Source: Armatimonadota bacterium (GTDB lineage Bacteria > Armatimonadota > Armatimonadia > Armatimonadales > Armatimonadaceae). Taken from it: a stretch of 15,913 nt of DNA. The notes under the pieces were generated by a model. The model saw nothing but the letters and a program-made list of their open reading frames with translations. It had not been told where the DNA came from and searched no databases. The position numbers and the translations under genes are program-made. The stretch covers positions 1 through 15,913 of the forward strand of contig JACMIS010000223.1 in assembly GCA_014381035.1 (NCBI GenBank), read 5' to 3'. This document shows positions 7,234-12,514 of the stretch, piece by piece. The stretch's first letter is position 1; every line of letters starts with the position of its first letter.

Positions 7234-7458
7234 ATGCAACCGAAGCCGTTAACAGAGAAGAATCCTTATTTGTGTGTCCCAGAAGTGGCGAACCGCCGCC
7301 TCGCCGAGAATGCACATCAGTCATCTATATTCGAAGGCGCACAAAGATTACTCAAATTAGCACGTCAAGAACGTCCGCCCCGCACGATGGCATCAACAAA
7401 AAATCTCCTAACGGTTCATGTAGATTCGAGGTACACCATATTCTGCGCAATGGGATAA
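7234..7458 (+). CDS. Short hypothetical protein, possibly degenerate
   Basis: This 74-residue ORF begins four bases after the GNAT stop. Residues 8-38 (KNPYLCVPEVANRRLAENA, then HQSSIFEGA) resemble short uncharacterised bacterial proteins with an NPYL...SS.FEGA pattern, but I cannot name a family. The second half is less protein-like and the local base composition falls, so the original C-terminus may have been lost by a frameshift. There is no ribosome binding site; coupling to GNAT translation is the only obvious way to start it. The rest of the stretch to 7550 contains no gene I can support. Confidence 0.35.
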   Translation: MQPKPLTEKNPYLCVPEVANRRLAENAHQSSIFEGAQRLLKLARQERPPRTMASTKNLLTVHVDSRYTIFCAMG

Positions 7459-7538
7459 GCGGGTGACCAGGTAAATCCATCTTTTTGTAGTTCCACGGTG
7501 CGCCATTTCCCCGCCCATGAGTAAATCCTCTAACCGGG

Positions 7539-7544
7539 TATGCT
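7539..7544 (+). promoter_or_regulatory. -10 box placed for a leaderless DUF2156 mRNA
   Basis: TATGCT ends six bases before the GTG at 7551, so a transcript started at the normal distance would begin on the start codon itself. There is no Shine-Dalgarno sequence upstream of that GTG, which fits leaderless initiation. The -35 region is not recognisable. Confidence 0.4.
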
Positions 7545-7550
7545 TCCCCT

Positions 7551-8633
7551 GTGACCACCGCCGATACTGACCGGATATACAGCCCGCTGGAACTCTATGC
7601 ATTGAATGCTACGGCGTATCAGATCGTGAACCCGGGCATGGAACACTGGTTCTCGGAACGCGGCGACGCGGTTATCGGCTACATGCGGCGGCGAGGGAAG
7701 CGCGTGGTTGCCGGTGCACCTGTGTGTGCCGAGCAACGATTGAGCGATGTGCTCGCCGAATGGGAAGCCGACTGCGCGAAGCACTGGGAAAGCCCTGCCT
7801 ACTTCGGTGCCGCTGGACGGTTGTTCGAACGATTATCGCGCCGCGCCGACCACAGCACAATCATTTTGGGAGCGCAACCGGTCTGGAACCCCCAACATTG
7901 GGCTGCGCCCGGCGCGATGCGTTCGTCGTTCTGGGCGCAACTTTCGCGGGCGCGAAACAAAGGCGTTTTGGTTCGGGAGTGGAGTGTGCGCGACGCCGAG
8001 TCGTCCCTGGAACTGCGCCGCGTTTTGAGCGAATGGCTCGCACACAAGCCGCTCCCCTCGTTGCACTTTCTGGTCGAACCACAAACGCTCGCGAACCTGC
8101 GCGACAAGCGGATTTTCGTCGCCGAGCGAAATGGCGTCCCGGTCGGCTTTCTGAATGCGGCACCGGTCCCGGCGCGAAACGGCTGGCTGACAGAGCAGTT
8201 CGTTCGCGGCACGAACGCCCCGAATGGCACGGTAGAACTTCTAGTGGATAACGCCGTCCGCGCGCTCGCCGCGGACGGCGCGGAATACGTAACGATGGGA
8301 CTCGTGCCGCTATCGTCACACCGTTGGGATCCCGCATATGCCAATCCTCTCTGGCTCCGTCTTGTTCTCGCGTGGGTACGGGCGCACGGGCGGCGATTTT
8401 ACAACTTCGCGGGTTTGGAAGCGTTCAAAACGAAGTTCAACCCCGACGGATGGGAACCGATCTATGCCGTATCGAAGGAGCGGCACTTCTCGCTCGGGAC
8501 ATTATACGCTGTCGTGGATGCGTTTTCGGACCGCTCGCCCGCGTCCATGCTACTGCGCGGCGCGGGCAAAGCGATTCGGGAAGAGTGGCGTCGAGTTTTC
8601 ACCCCCTCCCCCGCGAAGCGAGGGAGGGGGTGA
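7551..8633 (+). CDS. DUF2156 protein (phosphatidylglycerol lysyltransferase C-terminal-like)
   Basis: The 360-residue protein shows the double-GNAT DUF2156 fold seen in the soluble C-terminal domain of MprF-type aminoacyl-phosphatidylglycerol synthases. Diagnostic segments are FWAQLSRARNKGVLV near residue 125, RRIFVAERNGVPVGF-like strands near 185 (here KRIFVAERNGVPVGFLNAA), MGLVPLSS near 250 and FYNFAGLEAFKTKFNPDGWE near 285. No membrane segments are present, so it is a stand-alone cytoplasmic domain. In MprF this domain transfers an amino acid from aminoacyl-tRNA to a lipid; the acceptor here is unknown. It starts at GTG because a TGA lies in frame 11 codons upstream. The last residues (FTPSPAKRGRG) are encoded by an inserted palindrome and are probably not ancestral. 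Confidence 0.8.
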   Translation: MTTADTDRIYSPLELYALNATAYQIVNPGMEHWFSERGDAVIGYMRRRGKRVVAGAPVCAEQRLSDVLAEWEADCAKHWESPAYFGAAGRLFERLSRRADHSTIILGAQPVWNPQHWAAPGAMRSSFWAQLSRARNKGVLVREWSVRDAESSLELRRVLSEWLAHKPLPSLHFLVEPQTLANLRDKRIFVAERNGVPVGFLNAAPVPARNGWLTEQFVRGTNAPNGTVELLVDNAVRALAADGAEYVTMGLVPLSSHRWDPAYANPLWLRLVLAWVRAHGRRFYNFAGLEAFKTKFNPDGWEPIYAVSKERHFSLGTLYAVVDAFSDRSPASMLLRGAGKAIREEWRRVFTPSPAKRGRG

Positions 8634-8638
8634 AAACT
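8594..8638. terminator. 17-bp palindrome at the convergent gene ends
   Basis: Bases 8594-8610 (AGTTTTCACCCCCTCCC) are the perfect reverse complement of 8622-8638, with an 11-base loop that can add CGC/GCG. The right arm carries the TGA stop of the DUF2156 gene and the left arm its last codons. It is four bases from the stop of the convergent dioxygenase gene, so it can act as a terminator for both strands. The A and T ends of the stem supply short U-runs in either direction. Its make-up resembles dispersed REP-like elements that read SPAKRGRG in one frame. Confidence 0.7.
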
Positions 8639-8641
8639 AGA

Positions 8642-9487
8642 CTAATGCACCGGAGCCGCCTGGAACTGGTTGCCACACGCCCCGCCGCCGGTCGCCGCAC
8701 CGAACTTGATCCGCTCGCCGGTGAACGCCATTGAAGGGTAACTCGGAGACAATTCCGTGCTGGTCGCAGGCAGGTAGTGGCAGATGAACGCACGACGGAA
8801 ACGGTCCTTGCTCTGGTTGGGGTAAGAGCCGTGAATCACCGAACCGTTGAAAAACAGGACGTCGCCCGCTTTCAGGTTTAGCGGTACCGCTTCAAGTCCG
8901 TCCGGCACCGGCACATACGCATCGGTGAACGATATTTTTGCGTCCGACTTTTGCGGGCAGAAGATCTCCAGACTGTGTGAACCCGGAACCACCATCATCG
9001 TGCCGTTTTCTTCGTCGGCATCGTCTACCGCGACCCACGCCGCATAGCAGGTGTCCGGCGCGACGCGCAGATAGAAGTTATCCTGATGCAGATCCTGACC
9101 GCGTGCGCCCGCCGGTTTGAAGTAAAACATGCTTTGCGCTGCCGCCGGTTCGTCGCCCATGAACGCCGCTAAAAGATCGTGGAGCCGCGCGTCGAGCATG
9201 TACTTCATCGAAACTGGTCCGACCAACTTGTCCCCGTGCAAATGCGGGTGCATCATGCGCGGGTAAAACTTCAGCGGATCGTTATCGTCTTTCGCCACAT
9301 GGAGCTTCTCGCTCAAACCGTCTACCGGACCGTTTTTCGCCTGCTCCATAAAGGTATCCCGGATCTCGGAAATCTCATTATCAGCGAATACACCGCGCAC
9401 TACCGTGTAGCCGTTCTCGCCGAATTCGCTTGCCATTTTCGCCAGGTTATCCGGCGAAAAGATAGAGTTCTCTGTCTGGGTCGTCAT
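8642..9487 (-). CDS. Phytanoyl-CoA dioxygenase (PhyH) family protein
   Basis: The 281-residue product is a non-haem Fe(II)/2-oxoglutarate oxygenase. The iron ligands are visible: the HxD pair H134-Q-D136 (DLHQDNFYLR) and the distal His219 (NGSVIHGSYPN). Arg231 or Arg232 (DRFRRAFICHY) is the likely 2-oxoglutarate-binding residue. The MVVPGSH segment is typical of the family. The substrate is unknown; many bacterial PhyH enzymes act on small molecules, not phytanoyl-CoA. The start is set at 9487 (MTTQTENSIF) with AAAGG upstream; eight residues more are possible. It is divergent from an AraC regulator that probably controls it, and its 3' end faces DUF2156 across a shared palindrome. Confidence 0.9.
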   Translation of the reverse strand: MTTQTENSIFSPDNLAKMASEFGENGYTVVRGVFADNEISEIRDTFMEQAKNGPVDGLSEKLHVAKDDNDPLKFYPRMMHPHLHGDKLVGPVSMKYMLDARLHDLLAAFMGDEPAAAQSMFYFKPAGARGQDLHQDNFYLRVAPDTCYAAWVAVDDADEENGTMMVVPGSHSLEIFCPQKSDAKISFTDAYVPVPDGLEAVPLNLKAGDVLFFNGSVIHGSYPNQSKDRFRRAFICHYLPATSTELSPSYPSMAFTGERIKFGAATGGGACGNQFQAAPVH

Positions 9488-9579
9488 CGTCTTCAAAACC
9501 TTTCTGTACATCCCCGCACTTCTGGTATAAGGTTACGCTAAATCACCGCGGCTATCCATCGCAGAAATAGCTAAAAACC

Positions 9580-9585
9580 TATAAT
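9580..9585 (+). promoter_or_regulatory. Perfect TATAAT -10 box of the araC-type gene
   Basis: A perfect TATAAT lies only two bases before the ATG at 9588. Transcription would start near 9592, so that ATG would not be in the message and the next in-frame ATG (9594) would be at or within two bases of the 5' end. This indicates a leaderless mRNA. There is no TTGACA at the expected distance. Confidence 0.6.
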
Positions 9586-9593
9586 ATATGGCT

Positions 9594-10427
9594 ATGCCGG
9601 ATCGCACCGTCACCAACGCACCACACGTGAATCCGCTTATCACCGGGCGATTCACCGAAGAACCGACATATAACACGTGGCGACCGTCCGGCACCAGAGA
9701 TTATCTGTTGATTCTCACGGTGAGCGGGAGCGGAAGATTCGGACACGCGCATGGCGAGGTGACGACGGTGCCGGGCGATCTGGTGATCGTCCGTCCCGGC
9801 ACGCCGCATGACTACGCGACTATGCGCGGGGCGGTAGAGTGGGGGTTACTCTGGGCTCATTTCCTGCCGCGTCCGTTCTGGCAAGAATGGATAACCGGAT
9901 TGCCGACAACCGCACCGGGAATCGCCTTATTATCGCTGGGTGACAGTAGCCCTGCCCGCGTCGCCGTCGAATCCGCTCTCGACGCGATGGATCGGTACGC
10001 GACCGGCGGCTTGCCCCGGCGCACCGAGTTCGCCATGAACGCCCTCGAAGCCGCACTCCTGCACTGCGACGCTGCAAACCCACTGGCATCCGCGCGGTCG
10101 AAATTCGACGAACGGGTGTTTAAGGTCATGGAAATTCTGCGCGGCGAACGGCTCGCGCAGGCGATTTCACTCGACAAACTCGCCCGCACGGTGAACCTAT
10201 CGCCCTCGCGCCTGTCACACCTGTTCAAAGCACAAACCGGACGCACACCGGGACAGTTTCAAGAGGAAGAACGCCTCATTCGCGCCCGACAACTTTTGAC
10301 ACTGACGAACCGCTCGATAACCGCCATCGCAGAGGAGATCGGGTTCGCGTCACCGTTCTATTTCACGCTCCGCTTCAAAAAACACATCGGGCAGAGTCCG
10401 CGAGAGTTCCGCCGCAACGCGGGATAA
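9594..10427 (+). CDS. AraC-family transcriptional regulator
   Basis: The 277-residue product (start at 9594) has a cupin-like sensor domain at about residues 25-100 (LLILTVSGSGRFGHAHG, VPGDLVIVRPGTPHDY) and two helix-turn-helix motifs in the last 100 residues (SLDKLARTVNLSPSRLSHLF and ITAIAEEIGFASPFYFTLRF, ending HIGQSPREFRR). This is the ordinary AraC/XylS layout, probably binding a sugar or small metabolite. It is divergent from the PhyH-family gene with 100 bases between starts. Regulator and oxygenase therefore form a likely pair. The start choice follows the TATAAT box; ATG 9588 would add two residues. The sequence after its stop leads into the tRNA leader without an obvious terminator of its own. 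Confidence 0.9.
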   Translation: MPDRTVTNAPHVNPLITGRFTEEPTYNTWRPSGTRDYLLILTVSGSGRFGHAHGEVTTVPGDLVIVRPGTPHDYATMRGAVEWGLLWAHFLPRPFWQEWITGLPTTAPGIALLSLGDSSPARVAVESALDAMDRYATGGLPRRTEFAMNALEAALLHCDAANPLASARSKFDERVFKVMEILRGERLAQAISLDKLARTVNLSPSRLSHLFKAQTGRTPGQFQEEERLIRARQLLTLTNRSITAIAEEIGFASPFYFTLRFKKHIGQSPREFRRNAG

Positions 10428-10458
10428 AACTCCCGGCAAAAAACTTTCAGCGATCCCT

Positions 10459-10487
10459 TTAGCAACTCCCCCTGCGCGGGCGATAAA
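10459..10487 (+). promoter_or_regulatory. Candidate promoter of the tRNA leader
   Basis: TTAGCA (10459-10464) and GATAAA (10482-10487) each match four of six consensus bases and are separated by 17 bases. Transcription would start near 10494, about 20 bases before the small ORF. This is the best promoter I find between araC and the tRNA genes, but it is moderate at best. Confidence 0.35.
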
Positions 10488-10514
10488 GACCGCGAAGGTC
10501 ACCATTTTCAAACC

Positions 10515-10622
10515 ATGTTTACACAAACACCAAACCCCATGATGACACCATTTACGCCGTGGCAAGCCCAGCCGTGGCAGTTTATGCCGCGTCGCCGGAC
10601 AGGTGGAAGGAAACGAAAATAG
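10515..10622 (+). CDS. Small ORF ahead of the tRNA operon (candidate leader peptide)
   Basis: ATG 10515 to TAG 10620-10622 encodes 35 residues. It contains 6 Pro, 4 Met, 3 Phe and 2 Trp, that is 15 of 35 residues, and these are exactly the amino acids carried by the four tRNAs downstream. The core reads PFTPWQAQPWQFMP, followed by a basic end RRRTGGRKRK. Third codon positions are mixed, unlike the GC-rich pattern of nearby genes, which suggests it is not an ordinary protein gene. A candidate Shine-Dalgarno (GAAGG) is 16 bases upstream, rather far. Its stop is 30 bases before an intrinsic terminator. Role as an attenuator leader peptide is inferred. A conserved tiny basic protein is the main alternative. 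Confidence 0.5.
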   Translation: MFTQTPNPMMTPFTPWQAQPWQFMPRRRTGGRKRK

Positions 10623-10667
10623 CGTAACAGCAAACACGCGATTTCTTCTTTCAAACGGTCCGGGACG
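10590..10667 (+). promoter_or_regulatory. Candidate antiterminator pairing
   Basis: CGTCgCCGGAC (10590-10600, inside the small ORF) can pair with GTCCGGGACG (10658-10667): ten base pairs with a single bulged G. The 3' strand overlaps the 5' arms of both terminator helices, so the two structures exclude each other. The 5' strand begins 13 bases after the second Trp codon (10575-10577). Confidence 0.45.
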
Positions 10668-10702
10668 TAAAAAATTACGTCGAACGGACCGTTTTTGTTT
10701 TT
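10653..10702 (+). terminator. Strong intrinsic terminator just before tRNA-Trp
   Basis: AAACGGTCCG (10653-10662) pairs with CGGACCGTTT (10685-10694). Inside it GACGTAA (10664-10670) pairs with TTACGTC (10675-10681) around an AAAA loop. The two helices are separated only by a 1-by-3 internal loop. The run TTTTTGTTTTT follows (10692-10702). It ends two bases before tRNA-Trp. Confidence 0.85.
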
Positions 10703-10704
10703 GT

Positions 10705-10778
10705 AGGGGTGTGGCGCAACCCGGTAGCGCAGTGGATTCCAACCCCATCGGTTGCAGGTTCAAATCCTGTCGCCCCTG
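10705..10778 (+). tRNA. tRNA-Trp (CCA)
   Basis: Cloverleaf: acceptor AGGGGTG with CGCCCCT, D-stem GCGC/GCGC, anticodon loop TTCCAAC (anticodon CCA at 10739-10741), T-arm GCAGG-TTCAAAT-CCTGT, discriminator G. The anticodon stem has an A-C mismatch at pair 31-39. The 3' CCA is not encoded. It is the first tRNA of the cluster, two bases after the terminator. Confidence 0.92.
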
Positions 10779-10783
10779 TTAGT

Positions 10784-10856
10784 TGATTAGGTAATTGGGT
10801 GGTTGGGAAATGCGCTTGTCGTAGGACAATTCCCTAACAACCCAATTCCCTAATCA
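10784..10856. repeat. Octamer-repeat hairpin between tRNA-Trp and tRNA-Pro
   Basis: The left arm (10784-10809, starting TGATTAGGTAATTGGG) is an imperfect reverse complement of 10830-10856. The arm is built from degenerate octamers of the form TTRGGTNR. The loop holds a second small stem TTGTC-gtag-GACAA (10816-10829). The hairpin fills most of the spacer. Confidence 0.85.
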
Positions 10857-10863
10857 CTCACTC

Positions 10864-10934
10864 CGGGATGTAGTGAAGTGGTATAACCCCTGTTTTGGGA
10901 ACAGGCGTCGCTGGTTCGATTCCAGCCATTCCGA
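10864..10934 (+). tRNA. tRNA-Pro (TGG)
   Basis: Acceptor CGGGATG pairs with CATTCCG (one G-T). The anticodon arm is CCTGT-TTTGGGA-ACAGG, giving anticodon TGG. T-arm GCTGG-TTCGATT-CCAGC, discriminator A. The D-arm is weak and short, so the gene is only 71 bases long. CCA is not encoded. Confidence 0.88.
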
Positions 10935-10937
10935 TCG

Positions 10938-11026
10938 GTTGGGTTATTAGGTGATTAGGTGGTTGGGGCGTCGAGTTGTCAGATGGTCGCTAACAACCCA
11001 ACCACCCAATCACCTAATCACCTAAC
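10938..11026. repeat. Octamer-repeat hairpin between tRNA-Pro and tRNA-Met
   Basis: 10938-10968 matches the reverse complement of 10996-11026 at 27 of 31 positions, and two of the exceptions still allow G-U pairs. The arm again consists of TTAGGTGA/TTAGGTGG/TTGGG-type octamers, related to those in the first spacer. The two elements differ in detail, so they are relatives and not fresh copies. Confidence 0.85.
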
Positions 11027-11031
11027 TTCAT

Positions 11032-11104
11032 TGTCGCGTGGTATAGCGGTCAACACATCGGTCTCATAAACCGAAGATCACAGGTTCGATTCCTGTCGCG
11101 GCAC
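11032..11104 (+). tRNA. tRNA with CAT anticodon (elongator Met, or Ile2)
   Basis: Acceptor TGTCGCG pairs with CGCGGCA (one T-G), the anticodon arm is TCGGT-CTCATAA-ACCGA, variable loop AGATC, T-arm ACAGG-TTCGATT-CCTGT. The discriminator base is C and the first pair is T-A, both uncommon for a Met tRNA. It lacks the G-C triplets of an initiator. A lysidine-modified Ile2 tRNA cannot be excluded. CCA is not encoded. Confidence 0.88.
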
Positions 11105-11132
11105 TTTTCGGTTCGTGGTCGGAAATAGATAA

Positions 11133-11206
11133 GCCAGGGTAGCTGAGTTGGTACAAGCGCGGGACTGAAAATCCCGAGTAGACCGGTTCAAGACCGGTAC
11201 CTGGCA
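11133..11206 (+). tRNA. tRNA-Phe (GAA)
   Basis: Acceptor GCCAGGG with ACCTGGC (G-A mismatch at the last pair), anticodon arm CGGGA-CTGAAAA-TCCCG giving GAA, T-arm ACCGG-TTCAAGA-CCGGT, discriminator A. CCA is not encoded. The spacer before it is only 28 bases and has no hairpin. Confidence 0.9.
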
Positions 11207-11266
11207 CTTATTTTGGAGTGCGTTTGTATTCTCCATGAAAAAATTTTACGGAAATGGTCCGGAGCA

Positions 11267-11295
11267 TTGACACACCACTCCACTGGTGCTAAACT
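11267..11295 (+). promoter_or_regulatory. Consensus-like promoter of the lacI-type gene
   Basis: TTGACA (11267-11272) is a perfect -35 box, followed after exactly 17 bases by TAAACT (11290-11295), a -10 box matching four of six bases. It is by far the best sigma70-type promoter in the window. The -10 box lies inside the first operator copy. Confidence 0.8.
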
Positions 11296-11327
11296 GTGTT
11301 CAGCAGGTTGCTAAACACAGTTCAGCA
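11287..11327 (+). promoter_or_regulatory. Two tandem 19-bp operators
   Basis: TGCTAAACTGTGTTCAGCA (11287-11305) and TGCTAAACACAGTTCAGCA (11309-11327) share both 8-base arms and differ only in the three central bases. Each is a near-perfect palindrome (arms match 7 of 8). Centres are 22 bp apart, two helical turns. They cover the -10 box and the start of the transcript, as expected for autorepression by the adjacent LacI-type protein. Confidence 0.75.
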
Positions 11328-11373
11328 ACCAACTATCATAAAAATTTGTTCCTATGAAGCATCAAATTTAGCA

Positions 11374-12432
11374 ATGAAGCAACAGCGCACCACTATACGA
11401 GACGTAGCCGCCCGTGCGGGAGTCTCGCCTGCGGCTGTATCCAGTCATATCAATGACAAAGGTCGGATGGGGGGGGCGACGCGTGAGCGTATTCAGGCCG
11501 CCATCGAGGACCTTCAGTTTACTCCGAACGGTCTGATACGTGCCCTGCAAAACCGCCGGACCCATGTTCTCGGTCTGCTCATCGGCGGGCTGGAATCACT
11601 CCAACGACACCCGGATGACGCCTATACCATGTTGCTTTTGTCCGGTATTTATGAGGCGGCAGACAGGGCACAACAGGACATCATGCTTTTTACGGGGTGG
11701 CCCAATCGTCCTGAGCGCATGTCCGGTCGGGAGTTTCTGGACGGACGGGTGGATGGTTTGTTGTGGCTCGCGCCTCCTTTACAATCGGTTGTGCTCAACC
11801 AGATCGCCGGGGCAGGGGGATTACCGGTGATGGCTATGCTTACCCGTCATGTACCGGGCAACGTCGGCTATGTCAACGCGGATAACCTGGGGGGGGCGCG
11901 GGCTGTGATAGCCCATCTCGTCGGGCTGGGACATCGGCGCATCGCCTTCGCCGGACCGGTCCAGTCGTCTAATTTTCTGGATCGCTTTGACGGCTATCGC
12001 AACGGACTGGATGAGGCGGGGATTCCCTTCGACTCGGCTCTCGCCGTGACGGATTCGTCGCTCCCCTTTTTGCTGGAAACCACCGACGACTTATTCGTCA
12101 ACATGCTGAAAAATTGGCGGGCGTTGCCGGAACCCCCTACCGCCGTTTTCGTTTGTACGGATCGCTGGGCGGCTCGTCTGGGAAAAGTCGCGATTGAACA
12201 GGGGTTACGGATTCCGGAAGATCTCTCCGTAGTCGGATTCGATGACGCCGTTCTCGCGGAACGTGTTTTCGGTGGTCTGACGACAGTCCGGCAACCGTTT
12301 GAGGACATCGGGCGGCTTTGCGTGGATCACCTGCTCCGCTTAATTGACGGCGAGGCGGCGGAAGACTGCTCTGTCACTTGTCCGGTGACCCTCATGGCTC
12401 GTGCGTCATCGGCGCAGCCGCGCCGAATCTAA
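11374..12432 (+). CDS. LacI-family transcriptional repressor
   Basis: The 352-residue product starts with the LacI helix-turn-helix (residues 7-25, TTIRDVAARAGVSPAAVS), then the hinge-helix region near 55 (LIRALQNRRTHVLGLLI), and a periplasmic-binding-protein-like sensor domain to the C-terminus. Typical late motifs are present (PTAVFVCTDRWAARLG, IPEDLSVVGFDDAVLAERV, LTTVRQPFEDIGRLCVDHLL). After helix 3 the usual SRxLN reads SSHIND, slightly atypical. The ligand is likely a sugar derived from the substrate of the downstream lipoprotein. It is chosen to start at ATG 11374 because homologues begin just before TIRDVA; the frame is open to 11296 but that extension overlaps the operators. No ribosome binding site is obvious. 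The operators at its promoter suggest autoregulation. Confidence 0.93.
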   Translation: MKQQRTTIRDVAARAGVSPAAVSSHINDKGRMGGATRERIQAAIEDLQFTPNGLIRALQNRRTHVLGLLIGGLESLQRHPDDAYTMLLLSGIYEAADRAQQDIMLFTGWPNRPERMSGREFLDGRVDGLLWLAPPLQSVVLNQIAGAGGLPVMAMLTRHVPGNVGYVNADNLGGARAVIAHLVGLGHRRIAFAGPVQSSNFLDRFDGYRNGLDEAGIPFDSALAVTDSSLPFLLETTDDLFVNMLKNWRALPEPPTAVFVCTDRWAARLGKVAIEQGLRIPEDLSVVGFDDAVLAERVFGGLTTVRQPFEDIGRLCVDHLLRLIDGEAAEDCSVTCPVTLMARASSAQPRRI

Positions 12433-12514
12433 CTAAATAGTGTCGCAAACAGCGTAATCAATCAACCACGGTGCGTCCCGGAATGACGTATCGAATCACC
12501 AATGGAGGTTTTGT

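Noticed and set aside
7417..7529. Minus-strand open segment reading GKWRTVELQKDGFTW and ending at a TGA
   Set aside because: It looks somewhat protein-like, but has no start codon apart from a late Met and is closed by a stop just upstream. It may be a gene remnant, but cannot be supported.
10779..11031. Repeats between tRNAs as a CRISPR array
   Set aside because: The repeats are short degenerate octamers in inverted pairs, without regular unique spacers.
11354..11371. Five-codon ORF (MKHQI) just before the lacI-type start
   Set aside because: It is too short to separate from chance and has no ribosome binding site or special codons.
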